From Symsagittifera roscoffensis (Eukaryota; Xenacoelomorpha; Acoela; Convolutidae), in contig NC_087066.1 in assembly GCF_963678635.1 (NCBI RefSeq), forward strand, positions 58,980,312 through 59,044,311: 64,000 nucleotides of DNA, given 5' to 3'. Below are positions 11,437 to 23,125 of the stretch, one piece after another (the first letter of the stretch is position 1; each line of letters begins with the position of its first letter). A program made the translations under genes and the position numbers. Below the pieces are notes generated by a model. The model did no database searches, was not told the origin of the DNA, and saw nothing but the letters and a program-made list of their open reading frames with translations.

Positions 11437-11844
11437 TGAGTTAGGACCGAAGTGTAACTCATAGAGTAATTTCGGATAGGGTACACCGTCTGCTCGTCAC
11501 GCTATCTTATTTTCGGCCGGATAGATTCGTGCAACTTCTTAGTCTAATACCGATCCTAATCTTACTCTTATACTATCTAGTCTCAGGTTGTTTAACTAGT
11601 CTCTGCTAGGCTCAATAGATCTAGGGTATACTGGTTTATTGCGGCTGCTGAAGTGCTCGGGAGAGTCCAACTAATTTCTAAGTTAAATTCAAATCTCTCT
11701 GGTGCTGAAATTACAAGTAACTTCAGCACTTACAAATAAGTGGGTTGTTAGTTAGATGGATCATGATTGGTTAATATTAAATACTTTACATTGGTAAAAC
11801 ATTTAATTTATCCAATCATAAAATATAGTTTAGATCAGGTTCCA
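11437..11844 (-). repeat. LTR-like terminal repeat, copy 2
   Basis: A 408-bp block nearly identical to 2404-2812 along its whole length, in the same orientation. Flanks (...AGTGTTA and CCCATC...) show no target-site duplication, so it is not a simple solo LTR with intact flanks. It may be a recombination product or one end of a rearranged element that includes the unknown ORF downstream. Confidence 0.65.
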
Positions 11845-12158
11845 CCCATCCGGGTTTTACAGAGTTTTTTAGAACAGTTCTTCTGTAATTCAAGGGTGGA
11901 TGATGGACGTTGGTATTTGGCGAACATCATAATTTTCTTTCGCTTCTTCTTGTGACAACGACTGAGTCTCTGCAACAAAGTCAATTCTGATTCCAGAATG
12001 GTTGGCTATGTCAGGTTTTTCTGTTCTGCGTGGAGAACTTCTTTTGTGTATGATCTAGTTTGGGAATGGCGTGGAGATTGTGCGTGGAGGGGATGCCTGG
12101 TTACTCGGATCTGTACGTATACTTGAACATCGAGGTGGTCATTGGTCTAGTTCAATGA
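11845..12158 (-). other. Possible coding remnant between terminal repeat and ORF
   Basis: On the minus strand a frame of 55 codons is open from 12054 to TGA at 11890-11892 and has ordinary coding composition. The same frame continues upstream past a single TAG (12055-12057). No family is recognised. It may be the tail of an element gene lying next to the terminal repeat. Confidence 0.25.
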
Positions 12159-13430
12159 AGTCCTTTTCTGCGAAGTCAAGTCACATCCACTATATCTTCA
12201 CTAAACACTAATAGAGCTTACCGCACTTTTAAAAGAAAGTTCCCCAACCATCCTTTCCCAGCAAAACCAGGAACAGCCCGTGAATACATCAACCACCCCC
12301 AGCATACTAACACTAAAGAATTTTTAGCTATCACTTTACCCTCATTTCCACAATACACTTTAAACACCCCTCACGACGCTAACGAAACACGCAACTTTGT
12401 AGATGAATACGTTTTAATGCCCACTCTCTCTTGGACCTCATACTATCATTTCACTAACCCTCTTTGCTTACCTTTATCCAGCACTTCCATCGATATAGAC
12501 CGAAACAAAGACATGCTATATCAACTAACTACACCACTAACCGCTAGACAGTTTACTTACGTTGGATATAAAAAATCACTCAAAATACACACTGCACCTA
12601 GAGCTAATGAATATACACTAGAATACTACGATCACAACATCATTAGAGCTAACCAAGATCAATTCTTAGACGACGATCGCTTCGCTAATCCACAAATCAC
12701 CGAGAAATTTTTCATCAAGACACCATATGTATTTACACTAAACATCTTCGACCGAAAGTTTGATCACATTATTTCAGAAGCACTAACAAACACACAAGCA
12801 TACGAAAGTTTTAAAGAACGCTTCCAAATCTTTTCACTAACCTTTCATTTCCTTGCACCACACGAAAGAGATTTACACTGCTCACACGATATTATGTTGC
12901 GCACTAAACAAACACATACATACAGTTACTATCGTTTCATCCAAAATCACTTTGACCTCCACACACCCTCTAGACAACCACACCATCGTTTCCAATTCAT
13001 CAATTCAAAATACACTTCACCATATTTCCTAAATTTCACATATTGTATTAAAGAAACTAACCTCCATGGTATTCTTCGTAATTATGACCCCATAACCCAA
13101 ATGTACATTTTCTGCCCCATCACCAAGACCTTCAACGCCGAAGAATCCCGACCCTTCCTTATCCCGCACGAGTTCCTGCAACCTATAGAAATCCCAATTT
13201 TAGAATTCATCCACAACACTAAATTTAACCACAAATTATATAACTTAATCCAAAACACACCTTATGAGTTTGCAGTAGGCACTGAAGAACTAACCACTAT
13301 TAAGGCACTTCAATTGCTTTGGCCACTACTTCAGACTAAAAATATCATCCGCATTCTAGCTAAACTACTAACAACTTCAGAACTAATTCACGACATCTTC
13401 CCCCACGGTTTTTTCCCCGACGACTAACAG
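12159..13430 (+). CDS. Unknown A/C-rich ORF, probably the last coding exon
   Basis: The frame is open from 12159 to TAA 13425-13427. The first ATG is at 12417 and gives 336 aa. About 70 coding-like codons lie upstream of that ATG, and a 3' splice site (CACTAATAG, exon from 12215) fits, so the true start is probably in an upstream exon. The protein is rich in His, Tyr, Phe, Thr and Ile. I see no signal peptide, membrane span, zinc finger or polymerase motif. Codon bias matches minus-strand ORFs A-C at 1-1152, so it may belong to a related element. CAG/GTAAGTATG follows the stop directly. Function is unknown. Confidence 0.6.
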
Positions 13431-13469
13431 GTAAGTATGAATTAAATGAATATTACTAATTAATTACAG
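13431..13469 (+). other. Putative 39-nt intron just after the stop codon
   Basis: A consensus donor (CAG then GTAAGTATG) is followed by a branch-like TACTAAT and an acceptor ATTACAG, all within 39 nt. It begins 3 nt after the TAA of the preceding ORF. A longer alternative would use the acceptor TTTTCTTTAG near 13509. Predicted from consensus only. Confidence 0.45.
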
Positions 13470-14225
13470 TATTAAAAACTCACCATTCTTTATTCATGTT
13501 TTCTTTAGATTTTTAGCCTTCATCCTAGATCATCTGAAAAATTCACAAAAGAAAAATAAAAAATAGCAAACTTCTTCAAAACTGTTTAAGACCCTATTAA
13601 ACTTTTGCACCAACAATTAAATAAATATAATACCAATGCAGTAAATTAATTTATAAAATTTTCCCCAAAGCAGTAAATCTACATATGATGAAAATTTGTA
13701 TCTTAAAATTCCCCCATAACTAGCAGTAAATTTCTAAATTCTATGTAGTAAATTAATAAAATGCAATTGCAGTACTAACCTTTTGATATTTTCATTCATT
13801 CGCACAGAAATTCTATCCACACTCGCACAGCTCGCCCACGAAGAATTGTTTAAAATAATGAATTTCAGTTTCAAGTTTTCACACTCAACAACTCTAACAT
13901 ACAATAACATGTTTCAAACTTTCCTTTAACCCGGTTGGAAAGGAATCATATACTAAACAAAACTAACCAACGCAGCTTACTAAATACCACAAATCATAGA
14001 ATAACAGCATGACTTAGAAAAGGAAACCAACGGTACCCAAACCGGATTAACCCAGTTTAAAACTGGATAATTTATTCTTTTGAAGACTATTACAAAGTCT
14101 TAGAAAGAAATAATAAAACACAAAAAAGTCGAAAGACAAACCCATACCACAAACAATTTGCTTTTGGAAAAAGTACATAACTAACAAGACATAAGTAAAA
14201 CCACAACAAACCCAACATAAAACGT
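13470..14225 (+). other. A-rich non-coding tail of the unknown element or gene
   Basis: A/C-rich sequence continuing the composition of the ORF, with no open frame of note. A further possible acceptor is ATTCGCACAG near 13808. It probably represents the 3' untranslated part of the transcript or element. Confidence 0.35.
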
Positions 14226-14536
14226 TGTCACATAACAGGACCTCTCACAAACACCGCATGAAATCATACTCCCACTCCTGGCCTAACCCACCAGGAAAGG
14301 ACGTCCTGAGCATGCTCTATAGCCGGCCTAACCCACCGCGCTACATCCACGCTTTGTGACCACACCTTTATTTTTAATAAGAGCTACTCAAGGGTGAGTA
14401 ACTCTTCAAAATAACCGAACTAAAACAAAAAGCTTTTGTGAAAACAACTAACTAAAATCATTATTAAAAAATATTAAACTAATAAAAGTTTTATAAAATG
14501 TAAAATCACATGATGCAATATATAGATCAGGTTCCA
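14226..14536 (+). repeat. Possible second-type terminal repeat
   Basis: A block begins TGTCACATAACAGG and ends GATCAGGTTCCA. The last 12 bases match the end of the 409-bp terminal repeats exactly. The rest differs, apart from a similar AT-rich run before the end. Only one copy is in the window, so LTR status is inferred from the TG...CA ends and the shared terminus. Confidence 0.35.
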
Positions 14537-14731
14537 GTTATGTTATAGCATAAAAATGTGTTTAGGTCTCGTCTAGTACAACAAAAACTAGTGTTCAAAA
14601 TTGTCTTCATTACTTGCACGACGGTGCCACATTTGACTCTATTGTCTGTTCATCTAACTTCGTCAATTTATTAACCTTGACTCTATTGTCGGTTCGTCGT
14701 TTTTTTCACGTGTCATCATTCGGTTTTCTCG
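14537..14731 (+). promoter_or_regulatory. Upstream region of the GPCR gene
   Basis: A gene-free stretch before the first GPCR exon. A GACTCTATTGTCKGTTC segment occurs twice, near 14636 and 14678. No TATA box or other element can be named with confidence. Confidence 0.25.
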
Positions 14732-17700
14732 ATGGAAGCGGACAATTTGACCCATAACGATACAAACTATCTGTCAACACCTGATGATTTATTCACCCAC
14801 TATTTATTGTATACGTCATCAGCACTGGCTCTTTTGTGCAATAGTCTCATCATAGCGGTTCTCATCAAGATCGGAATCACTCGGGCATCTTTGTGCTGTA
14901 TGCTGATGGTAGCAACTGCTGATATTCTCACAATTATCGCCATACTAGTGTAAGTATTTAAAAAACTATATTCAGTTTATGGGAAGAAGAGAATCAAATG
15001 CAAAAACGTATCGAGGTGCACGTCTCATTCAGTCCTTAGTTTCCATTTTTCCCAAAAGGTGACTTTTGGTACTATTTCACGACATTTTATTTTGGTTGAG
15101 CCACTCTAATATTTTGCGAAGGCGCCTTCAATGACAATATATAGTACTTTTGAGAGGGGAATTGTAAACACAAAAAAAAACGCGCTAAAAACGCTATATT
15201 GAAAGCAGATTTTACAAAAATTGTGTACATAAACTAAAGAAAATAAATAAATCTCTGATGTAGCTTGGGATAAAAAAGATTAAGAAACAAAAAAAAAACT
15301 CTCAAACTACTTTTTTAGGAATTGCAATGAGAACCAACAATCACTCTAGTAAATTCTGCCTACTTTTAAGTCAACAAAATCGAGCCAAACTTGTATACTA
15401 AACAGCCATCGTTGTTTATGACAAAAAAAACGTTAAACTTCGAAACTTTTTTCAGCATTTATATACCTGAAAACAGAACTAGCGATACACCATAGTTGAG
15501 ACAGATTGAGCTCACATGAACGCCTGTTTGTTCCGAATTTCTAATAGAGTTGTTGAAAGCAAATTCTTGAGATACTGATGTCCAAAACTCCGAATTACAA
15601 AGAAATATAACTTGTAATCAATGTTTTTAAACTATGGGGTTTTGATTTGGGGCTACTTTTCAAAAAAGGTTATTTGTTGCGCGATAAATTTTGTCCTATT
15701 TAAGTGTTAGCGGCAAATCAAATTCTTCGTAATTGAAATTGCGCAAGCATTTTGTTTGAATCAATATGTTAACTGACGTTGCATATATCACTGTAAACTT
15801 TATATGGCATGGATATGGGGAAAAGATTACGAAAGGACAAGAAAAAAAACTGAAACGTTTTGATTCCTTAAAAACAACTTATAAGAGCTGCTAAGCTCAG
15901 ATGAAATAAGCGTTTTTGTTCCAAGATTTTTGACTAGAAAGGATTCATTTGGGGTTATCTTTTATTCAAATCAGCGGTAAAACTCTGCTTTTGCAGCCCA
16001 ATTTTTTTACGATAATGAATTTAGCTTTTCAACTTAAGCGCACTGAACTAGAATTACTGAAAAGATAAATTTCAATGTCCAGTCAGCAATGCTTTTCTTT
16101 TGAAGATTAGTTTCCGAATTTTTTGTGCAATTAGGTTATTAAAAGCTATATGTGAGACATACGTTTGTTCTGTTGCTTCTGCACAGATTTTTGAAAACAC
16201 TATTTCGGTTTGAAACTCGTAAAAAAGTAGATGAAACATAGTTTTGCAGTACCATAGATGATAGTGGCTCCTTGTAGTCACTTATTGCAAGGAAGTTCTA
16301 AAAATGAAGTTGAATGTATAAGACTTTTAGGTTTTTGTCTACAAACTATATTAATTATCAAAGTTTTATAGTTCAGATAGAAATTTTATGCTAAAGTATT
16401 GCTAATCTACCAGTCGAGAAAACCAACTTTTGAAACAGTTGTTTCTGTTGCATGTAAATAGCTTTCAAAAGAGAACTTTACTGAGCTAGTCCAATTTTTC
16501 TAAAACTGCAGGCTTCATGGGAACAACTTTTTTGTTCAAATTATTAATTTATGAAGGAAAACCGGCATATTTTACAGTTTACAGCTTTGATCTTCAAATA
16601 ATAAAAACAAAAATGGAGAGAAGAACCGAAATGAGGCTATTTAAAAAAACTTGATTTTGGCTTGCTTCAAAAGTGTTAGCAACATCGATCCAGGTTTATT
16701 TTCTGAAAATTTTCTTATGTTTGGCTGTTTTGCCTCCTGTGCTTCGTTTGCTTTTCGTGCTTCTTGTGATGCTTTGTTTTTCAAACGCTTTGTCTATTGA
16801 CGCATAATTTGGCGTCTATTTCTGATCGTTTGAAAAGCTCAGGCGCATTCAAACTTAGTTTTGAGGTTGGATGTTAAATTTGTTTTTGCATAGGTTAGTC
16901 GAATAAAATTTATATGAGCTGTGATTTTTTGAACCAAAATTGAAAGTTTAAGGTAGCCAGATCGGGTATTTAATATTCTGCTTTGATAAAAACAGTGTGA
17001 CAAGCTCTCACTTAAAATCTAGCTTGAATCCTACCACAGGCTGATCGGTTTTGGTTTCAAAAATGATACCAACGCATGGTTCTAGACAAGGAAAACAAGG
17101 AGTTTCAGTACATTTTACGAGTCCAATAAATTATTTGCTACTAGCAGAAATAGATTAATATTGCCAATGAATCACTTTTTCTTGTGATACGGCTCTGAAT
17201 GTCGCCAAAAATCTCACAAACTTTTAAATCAATTCTGTTTTTTTTTCTTTATTTTTTATTTTGTTTAAAATAAATGTTTTCAATTATCCATAATTTCAGC
17301 AACCAAATATGGAACTCGCATTTTGGAGAATGGTGCAACTTCTGGCGCTGGATTACTTTTGCAACAACAGTTGCAGCCCAGAACGAGCTGGTACTTCTAG
17401 CTCTGGACAGATACCTGGCTGTGAGGAACATCAACAGATACCAGCAGACACTCATGCTCAATCTCTCCTACCCAGTCAAGTGCTTCTTTGCCAACCTTGC
17501 TCTCAGTGCTCTGGTCATGAGTGGATCTCTGTTCTACCTTGAAATGGATCCGGAAACTAAACGTTGCACAATCGCACAAGGAACCAATTTTTTCTTCCGA
17601 ATTATCTATAACTTTTTGGCCGGTGTTATTGTGTACTTTGCTTTTCCTGTGGTATCGACATTGCTACTCCTAAAGTGGGTGCGCTCCAAACTAAGGTAAG

Positions 17701-20700
17701 TTTTAAGAAAACGAGCAAATAAATTATTGTTGGCCAGTCGCCTTGTTGGCCAACCACCGGTTAGATATACAGGCCCACATTCTTATTTTGCTGCTTAAGT
17801 TGAACTTAAGTTGAATTCTTTGTCAAAATTGTGCAAAAGCCTTTCAACATTGAAAAAAACCAAGTGAGCAATCTTTTGACGAGTTTAATCAACAAAAAAG
17901 CTAAAAAGTGCTGGCTAGTTCTAAATTCTCGCCGATCAGGTAGTTTTTCGGAGCCAGACATTTTAGGTGCCTTTAATTTGATTGGCCAAATAATAATTTC
18001 CCAAGCCTGACAGTTTTGCGACGCTTTTGATGAATCGATTAAAGCATCGCAAAAAAGCAGGCAAAATGCCAAAGAAAAACACAGAAAATTTTTGATTCAT
18101 TAGAACGAAATTGAGTTATGATGGAGGTCTAACTCATAGAGTAATTTCAGATAGGGTACACCGTCTGCTCGTCACGCTATCTTATTTTCGGCCGGATAGA
18201 TTCGTGCAACTTCTTAGTCTAATAACAATCTTAATCTTACTCTTATATCTCTTAGTCTCAATAGATCTAGAGTAAACTGGTTTGTTACGAGTCGGTCTCT
18301 TGGAAAAGGCAACTGAGTTGTAAGTTAAATTCAGAATGCTCTGGTTCTGAAGTTAAGTAATTTCAGCACTTTACAAATAAGTGGGTTGTTAGTTAGATGG
18401 AGTGTGATTGGTTAGTCTTTAATATTTTATAGGGATAAAATATCTAAATTATAACCAATAATAATATATAGTTTGGATCTGGTTCCAGAATAAATGTTTT
18501 GCTGTATTGATATTCAACCTAATGAAACTGGTCAAAAGTTTTATGCAACACTTAACATTTTGGCAACACTGATTTCCAAAAGTGTATCCGGTTTCTGTGC
18601 AAGTAACACAGGTTATTACGACCTCGCGTATCCCTGCTAGGCATTAAAAAAATTGGGAATATTTTAGAAAAAAGGTTTCAGTTAGGTTGTTTTGCAGGAT
18701 GAAGAAAGACGGATGAATATAGAAATCTGCTAGAAAAATGGCAATTTTCCTAACGAAAAAATAACAAGACTACTTGTAAATCAGGGCAAAGCCCTGAATG
18801 TTCCGACTGCCCTTTAATTGGTCTCGAATAGTTTTTGGTAAAAGAAAATATTGGAAAACTATAAGCTTTGGACAATATCGAAATTCAAGTATAAGAACAG
18901 CAGTGGTACAAAATTAATACGACCATTTGAGAGCTAGCTTCAATTCAATTTGGAGCGATTTTGTTGTTGGAGATATAGCGCCGCGTAAAAGTAACTCGCG
19001 TTACGATTTCAGCAATTTGAAAATAATCTTAAAAGTGCGCATAAGTTAGTCCAGAGCATGGCAAAATTGGCTATTTTTAAAATCCCAGAACATTGCAAAA
19101 ACGATTGGAGTTAAAATATCTTTTTACATTTTGATTCTTTCAGTCAATATTTTCAGTGAGGTACGATTTTTTTCTTATAAATTATTACTTTGATCGCCGA
19201 AAACCAACTAAATAAAAAAACAACTGCACCAAGCATAAATATTCCGCTTTCTTCGAAAGTCGGACCAAAAACTGATTTTCCCAAAAAATATTGAAATCAG
19301 GGGCGGATCTAGGATTTTCGCGAGGGGGGGGGGGGTCGGATTTTCAAAAAAATTTCGAAAATTTAGCCGGCTTTTTTTTTAGGTCGACCGAAATGATTTT
19401 TTGAGCTCAGTCAAACCACTATGAAGACCCTATTTGACCGGCAAATTTTTGAAAAAACAGGCCAAAAAGGGCGTTTTTAGGCACTTTTTGAAAAGCTTTG
19501 ATCAAAAAGTCGCGTTTTTTGTCTGCGCGCGCTGCCCCCTCAAATTTAGTGTATTTTGGCGCCAAAGGCACCTATAGAAAAATTTTGGGGTCGGTCGGCC
19601 AAAAATGGATTTTTCAAAAAGTATCAAAGGGGGACCCTTTGGGTCGGCAGGTGGTCAAATCTCTGAGGGTTGGGGGCGCCTGCAACCCCTCCCCCTAAAT
19701 CCGCCCCTGGTATTAGATATTTAAGAGAAACAGAACTGAAACCAAAAGCGATGCAAAAGTGAAACCATAATTACAAAACAGTTGTTATCCAAAAACTTGA
19801 TCACTATTTGTTTTAACGGCTAGTCTTATTTTCATTTGAGTTCAGGACAATAGAGAAAAAGTGGTTTAATTACTGCCTAATTTGGGTGAAGACCTTGTTG
19901 TACCAACATTCATTTGAACCAAAAAAAACTCGATCCCAACGTGCTAAAGTTATTCAAATCAATTTCTGTTTCGCCAAATTGTGAGCAAGCAATTTCAAAA
20001 CTAATTTTCCTCTGTTCAAACAGCATAAAACTAAACAGCAGAATAGTGACCGCCCCTGTTGAGCCAATGAGTTGCAAGCTTGTCAACAAAGGGAAGGACT
20101 CTGTAAATAAATAAGTGCCAATTATGATCGCAAAGCCGCGACGCACACCTTAAATAAAGACCTTAAAAGAGTCGGCAAGTAATCTTTGGCCAATTGAATA
20201 TTTTAGATACTAACGCGATAGATTTTTTCGTTATGGTACATATGGGACTGATTTTTCATTTTGGTTCTAATAAATGCTCACACTAATTCGTTCAATTACC
20301 CGCTGAAATCAATTCACTTTGTTTGTTTTGCTCATTATTAAGTTCATTGTCTAGAGCGTTCATCCAGGTTTTATTGTTCCGACTTTCGATACGAAAGTAA
20401 CGGAATATTTGTGCTCGGGTTGGGTTTTTTCTTCGGACAAATTTCGACTTTTTAACTAGCCATTTTTGACAAAAATTTTTTTGTCATTCAGAGGGTATTG
20501 TTGTCCTGAGCTTAAAATTGAAAAGATATTTCACCTTTGATTAATCTTGGTAACGTTATGGAGGTTTAAATATTGCCGTTTCGGCCAATTTGGGACAATT
20601 AACGCGTAAGCGGGGAATTAATCCGTCTTAGAAATCGTTCCAAATTGGTTGAAAGAAGCTTATTTGCCATAGTTGGTTTGTTATAAAAAGAGAAATCTAT

Positions 20701-22281
20701 TTTTTCAAACTTTATATGGCGTGTGGGGTGATGATTTCATAAAAAATTTCAAATTTAAGAAAAAAAACTTTTGATTTTATTTTACTACATTTCATTTTTT
20801 TTATGTTACTACTACTCCATAAACCTTAAAAGGCAGTCGGAACATTCAGGGCTTCGCCTTGATACGAGCAGTCTTATTTTGTTTTGTAGAGAGTTAGAAA
20901 TAAATTTGGCAAAGCAGGCTAAGGACGAGAAGGAAGAACTGAGCACAACTGGCGCTGTCATCAGTGGCATTTCCTTTGTCACTTTTTCCTTCCTTATAGT
21001 CACGTGCACGTTTTTGCGAGGTTTGCTCAGCAGCGATGTTTCCCAGCGTTTAATACCATCTACAGAGACACGAGATCATTACAATGACATTCTCATCAGT
21101 TCAGTTCTCATTTTGATCACACTTAACATGATAGTCACTTTTGTAATCTTCATCTTGCTCAACAAAACATTCAGAGACACTTTGAAATCTATATTCCTTC
21201 GGAATCCGGGACAAGTTGCCCCGAACCCCCCAGCGGCGAGAGTAGCCCGAAACAACCTACTTCAACAAGTGAATCAGAACCACGCAAGAAATTTTTATAA
21301 CTCTGGTAAGTGTTTCTAGTAATAAAATCATTTCTTGCGTCGCTAACCTAAGTTATCAATTTTGTCAACTTTCCAAAAGGTAGCATTCTGAAAGTTAATT
21401 GGCTAGACCCTGCATGGCCTCCAAAGAAAAAAGTATTTTTATTTAAGCAATTTTCACTAGTTTGGTCGTTTCCCCAATAAATGAATGGAATCTTCCTAGA
21501 CGCAGATTAAACAATTTTTGTTGTTTTGATTTTTTGTTAATCGAAGCATTTTTTTTCGTTTTCATCTCAACCGGGGCGCATATAGATGGGGATGGCAAGG
21601 GTTTGTTATGACATTCATTTTTGTCGGCAATCCAGGAAAAGTTTTTAACGGCGCCTAAACTTTTAGCACGGTATTTTTGGCACATTCATTTCTCAAAATT
21701 TTGACTGCTGTTCAGAAACGCTTGGCAAAATCTGGCCTTTTAGCAGGGGCGGATCTAGCATTTTAAAAAAAAAACGAGGTGAAAAAAGCCATTTTTGGGA
21801 ACTTTTTGGAAAATTTGGAAATTGGCGCGCTATCCCCCTCAAAGTTAAATTGGCGCCCAAGGCGCATTTAGAAAAATTTTAGGGTCGGTGGACCAAAAAT
21901 GGATTTCTTAAAATCCCTTTGGGTCGGCAGGGGGTCGAATTCCTGAGGAAAAAGCGTCCCCCCCCCCTAAATCCGCCCCTGCCTTTTAGTGTTTCGGGTA
22001 AATTGGTCAACCTAAAAAGCAGCCGTTAACCCCATTTTGATTGGTTTCTGAAAGATTTCAACTGTTCTGTAGACTCGCAGTCACAAAATAAACTGGAGCC
22101 CCTGGACATCGTGGCCAGGAAAATAATCCAGGCAAGGCATGGCGAACCGGACGAAGACTGCAATCAAAGAAATAATTCGGAATCGCAATACCGAATCATT
22201 TGGGTAGACGGAAGCGCAAAGTTCCAAAAGGTGCTGCCACGAGAAACTAATCAGGTATTTTTCAAACGAAAGTCAAAATAA
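14732..22281 (+). CDS. Class A (rhodopsin-type) GPCR, four exons, 412 aa
   Basis: Exons are 14732-14949, 17300-17695, 20890-21305 and 22073-22281, joined at GT-AG sites with matching phases. This plasma-membrane receptor has N-glycosylation sequons NLT and NDT at residues 5 and 9. TM1 has Asn37 (CNSLI); TM2 has Asp64 (ATAD); Cys85 precedes TM3. DRY is 109-111, ECL2 has Cys162, and TM5 has a Pro (FAFPVV). TM6 (about 227-248) lacks CWxP, and TM7 has LNMIVTFVIF in place of NPxxY. The tail holds many Arg, Gln and Asn. The pattern resembles invertebrate peptide receptors; the ligand is unknown and G-protein coupling is assumed from the class. Exon 4 could instead splice at CAG/GTATTT (22254) into 26037. 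Introns hold several transposons. Confidence 0.85.
14950..17299 (+). other. GPCR intron 1
   Basis: Donor GTAAGTATT, acceptor TAATTTCAG. It holds AT-rich sequence and the repeat at 16610-16860 that is shared with 7850-8140. No other gene was found in it. Confidence 0.6.
18112..18487 (-). repeat. LTR-like terminal repeat, copy 3 (diverged)
   Basis: A 376-bp relative of 2404-2812 and 11437-11844, in GPCR intron 2. It starts TGAGTTATG and ends GGATCTGGTTCCA. It lacks part of the middle (the ACTAGTCTCTGCTAGG segment) and has many substitutions, so it is older. Flanks GAAAT and GAATA are only vaguely alike, which fits a decayed solo LTR. Confidence 0.6.
18782..19090 (-). repeat. Dispersed repeat R7, inverted copy
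   Basis: Begins with GGGCAAAGCCCTGAATGTTC then CGACTGCC, the reverse complement of the R7 ending. The body resembles 7080-7365 read on the other strand. It sits in GPCR intron 2. Confidence 0.5.
19298..19709. mobile_element. hAT-type MITE, 412 bp
   Basis: Left end CAGGGGCGGATCTAGG and right end CCTAAATCCGCCCCTG form inverted termini. Poly-G lies inside the left end and C-rich sequence inside the right. Internal sequence matches 2822-3086 and 21744-21981. Flanks (ATTGAAAT and GTATTAGA) give no clean target duplication. Non-autonomous, in GPCR intron 2. Confidence 0.8.
20545..20877 (+). repeat. Dispersed repeat R7, copy next to a splice site
   Basis: Shares ordered segments with 7366-7695 and the same AGTCGGAACATTC...GAGCAGTCTT ending. 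It ends about 12 nt before the 3' splice site of GPCR exon 3 (exon from 20890), so repeat-derived or immediately adjacent bases lie in the polypyrimidine tract or branch region. Confidence 0.6.
21744..21981. mobile_element. hAT-type MITE with 8-bp duplication CCTTTTAG
   Basis: Termini CAGGGGCGGATCTAG and CTAAATCCGCCCCTG. The 8 bp CCTTTTAG flank it exactly on both sides (21736-21743 and 21982-21989). An 8-bp duplication and CAGGG-type termini fit hAT transposons. 238 bp, no coding capacity, in GPCR intron 3. Confidence 0.92.
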
Positions 22282-22703
22282 AACCATTGAAAACAAAATA
22301 CTCACACAAAACATAACACAGAGGCGGGAACTTTGTACCAACTGTGATAAAAAGTAAACAGAGTATGCCAAAGTAGCCAAAATAAAATGAGATGAAAGCC
22401 AGTGTTGTTTTTTTTGGAAAAATGTTGAAAGAAACTAACAAAAATTCTTACATTTGTCTCGATTGTAGTTCAATATGAAGAAAGCATTTTAAAAAAGCAA
22501 AACATGGCGACAAATTAGCTTTGTAACACATGTACGAAGCTCTAAGCCCTAAAATGCATAAAACTCTGTTTTTGCCCATCAAACAACGCATTATGAGATA
22601 AAGAAATCGATATAACATTAACCGAAACCACTAAAGCCGAAGATAACTTTCCAGCAAAGAAAAACGGAAATTATTTTTAAAATTCGACACTCAATTACCT
22701 GCA
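22282..22703 (+). other. GPCR 3' region or intron 4, no other gene
   Basis: AT-rich sequence after the exon-4 stop. An AATAAA spans that stop codon. If exon 26037 is used, this is intron. Confidence 0.35.
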
Positions 22704-22834
22704 TAGTAGCGCGCTGAGGGGGGCTACTGGTAGCGATAAACTATTGGTAGGGTAAGGGGGGCTACTAGCAAGGTTAAGAGAGTCATAGGCGCAAACTGCC
22801 CCCCCCCCACCGAAAACTTCTTCACACGCCACTG
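22704..22834. mobile_element. 131-bp hAT-type MITE with duplication TACCTGCA
   Basis: The 8-bp TACCTGCA is repeated exactly at 22696-22703 and 22835-22842. Ends TAGTAGCGCG and CACGCCACTG are imperfect inverted repeats (7 of 10). The interior has G-rich and C-rich runs. Non-coding. Confidence 0.85.
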
Positions 22835-23125
22835 TACCTGCATCATTATACGATAGCTCGATATGACTCTCTTAAACAGTATAAATAGCTGAGCCTCCAA
22901 AGAAGCTTGCAACGAGAACGAATCAGACAAAAAATAAGCAGCACCCAGCCATTGGGTTTGATTTTGTTATAAAAAACATAATCTATTATGTGCGAACTCT
23001 GCGAACAAACTTTTTAACCGAGTCTAGTACAGTGGACCGACCTTTTACCATACCGCCTTTTTATCATAAGTTATAAAATAGACGTTTTACCAGACTCGAT
23101 AAACAAATTTGATTGGCAGATGTAA

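Noticed and set aside
18112-18487. Solo LTR with clear target duplication
   Set aside because: The flanking bases are only loosely similar, so a duplication cannot be claimed.
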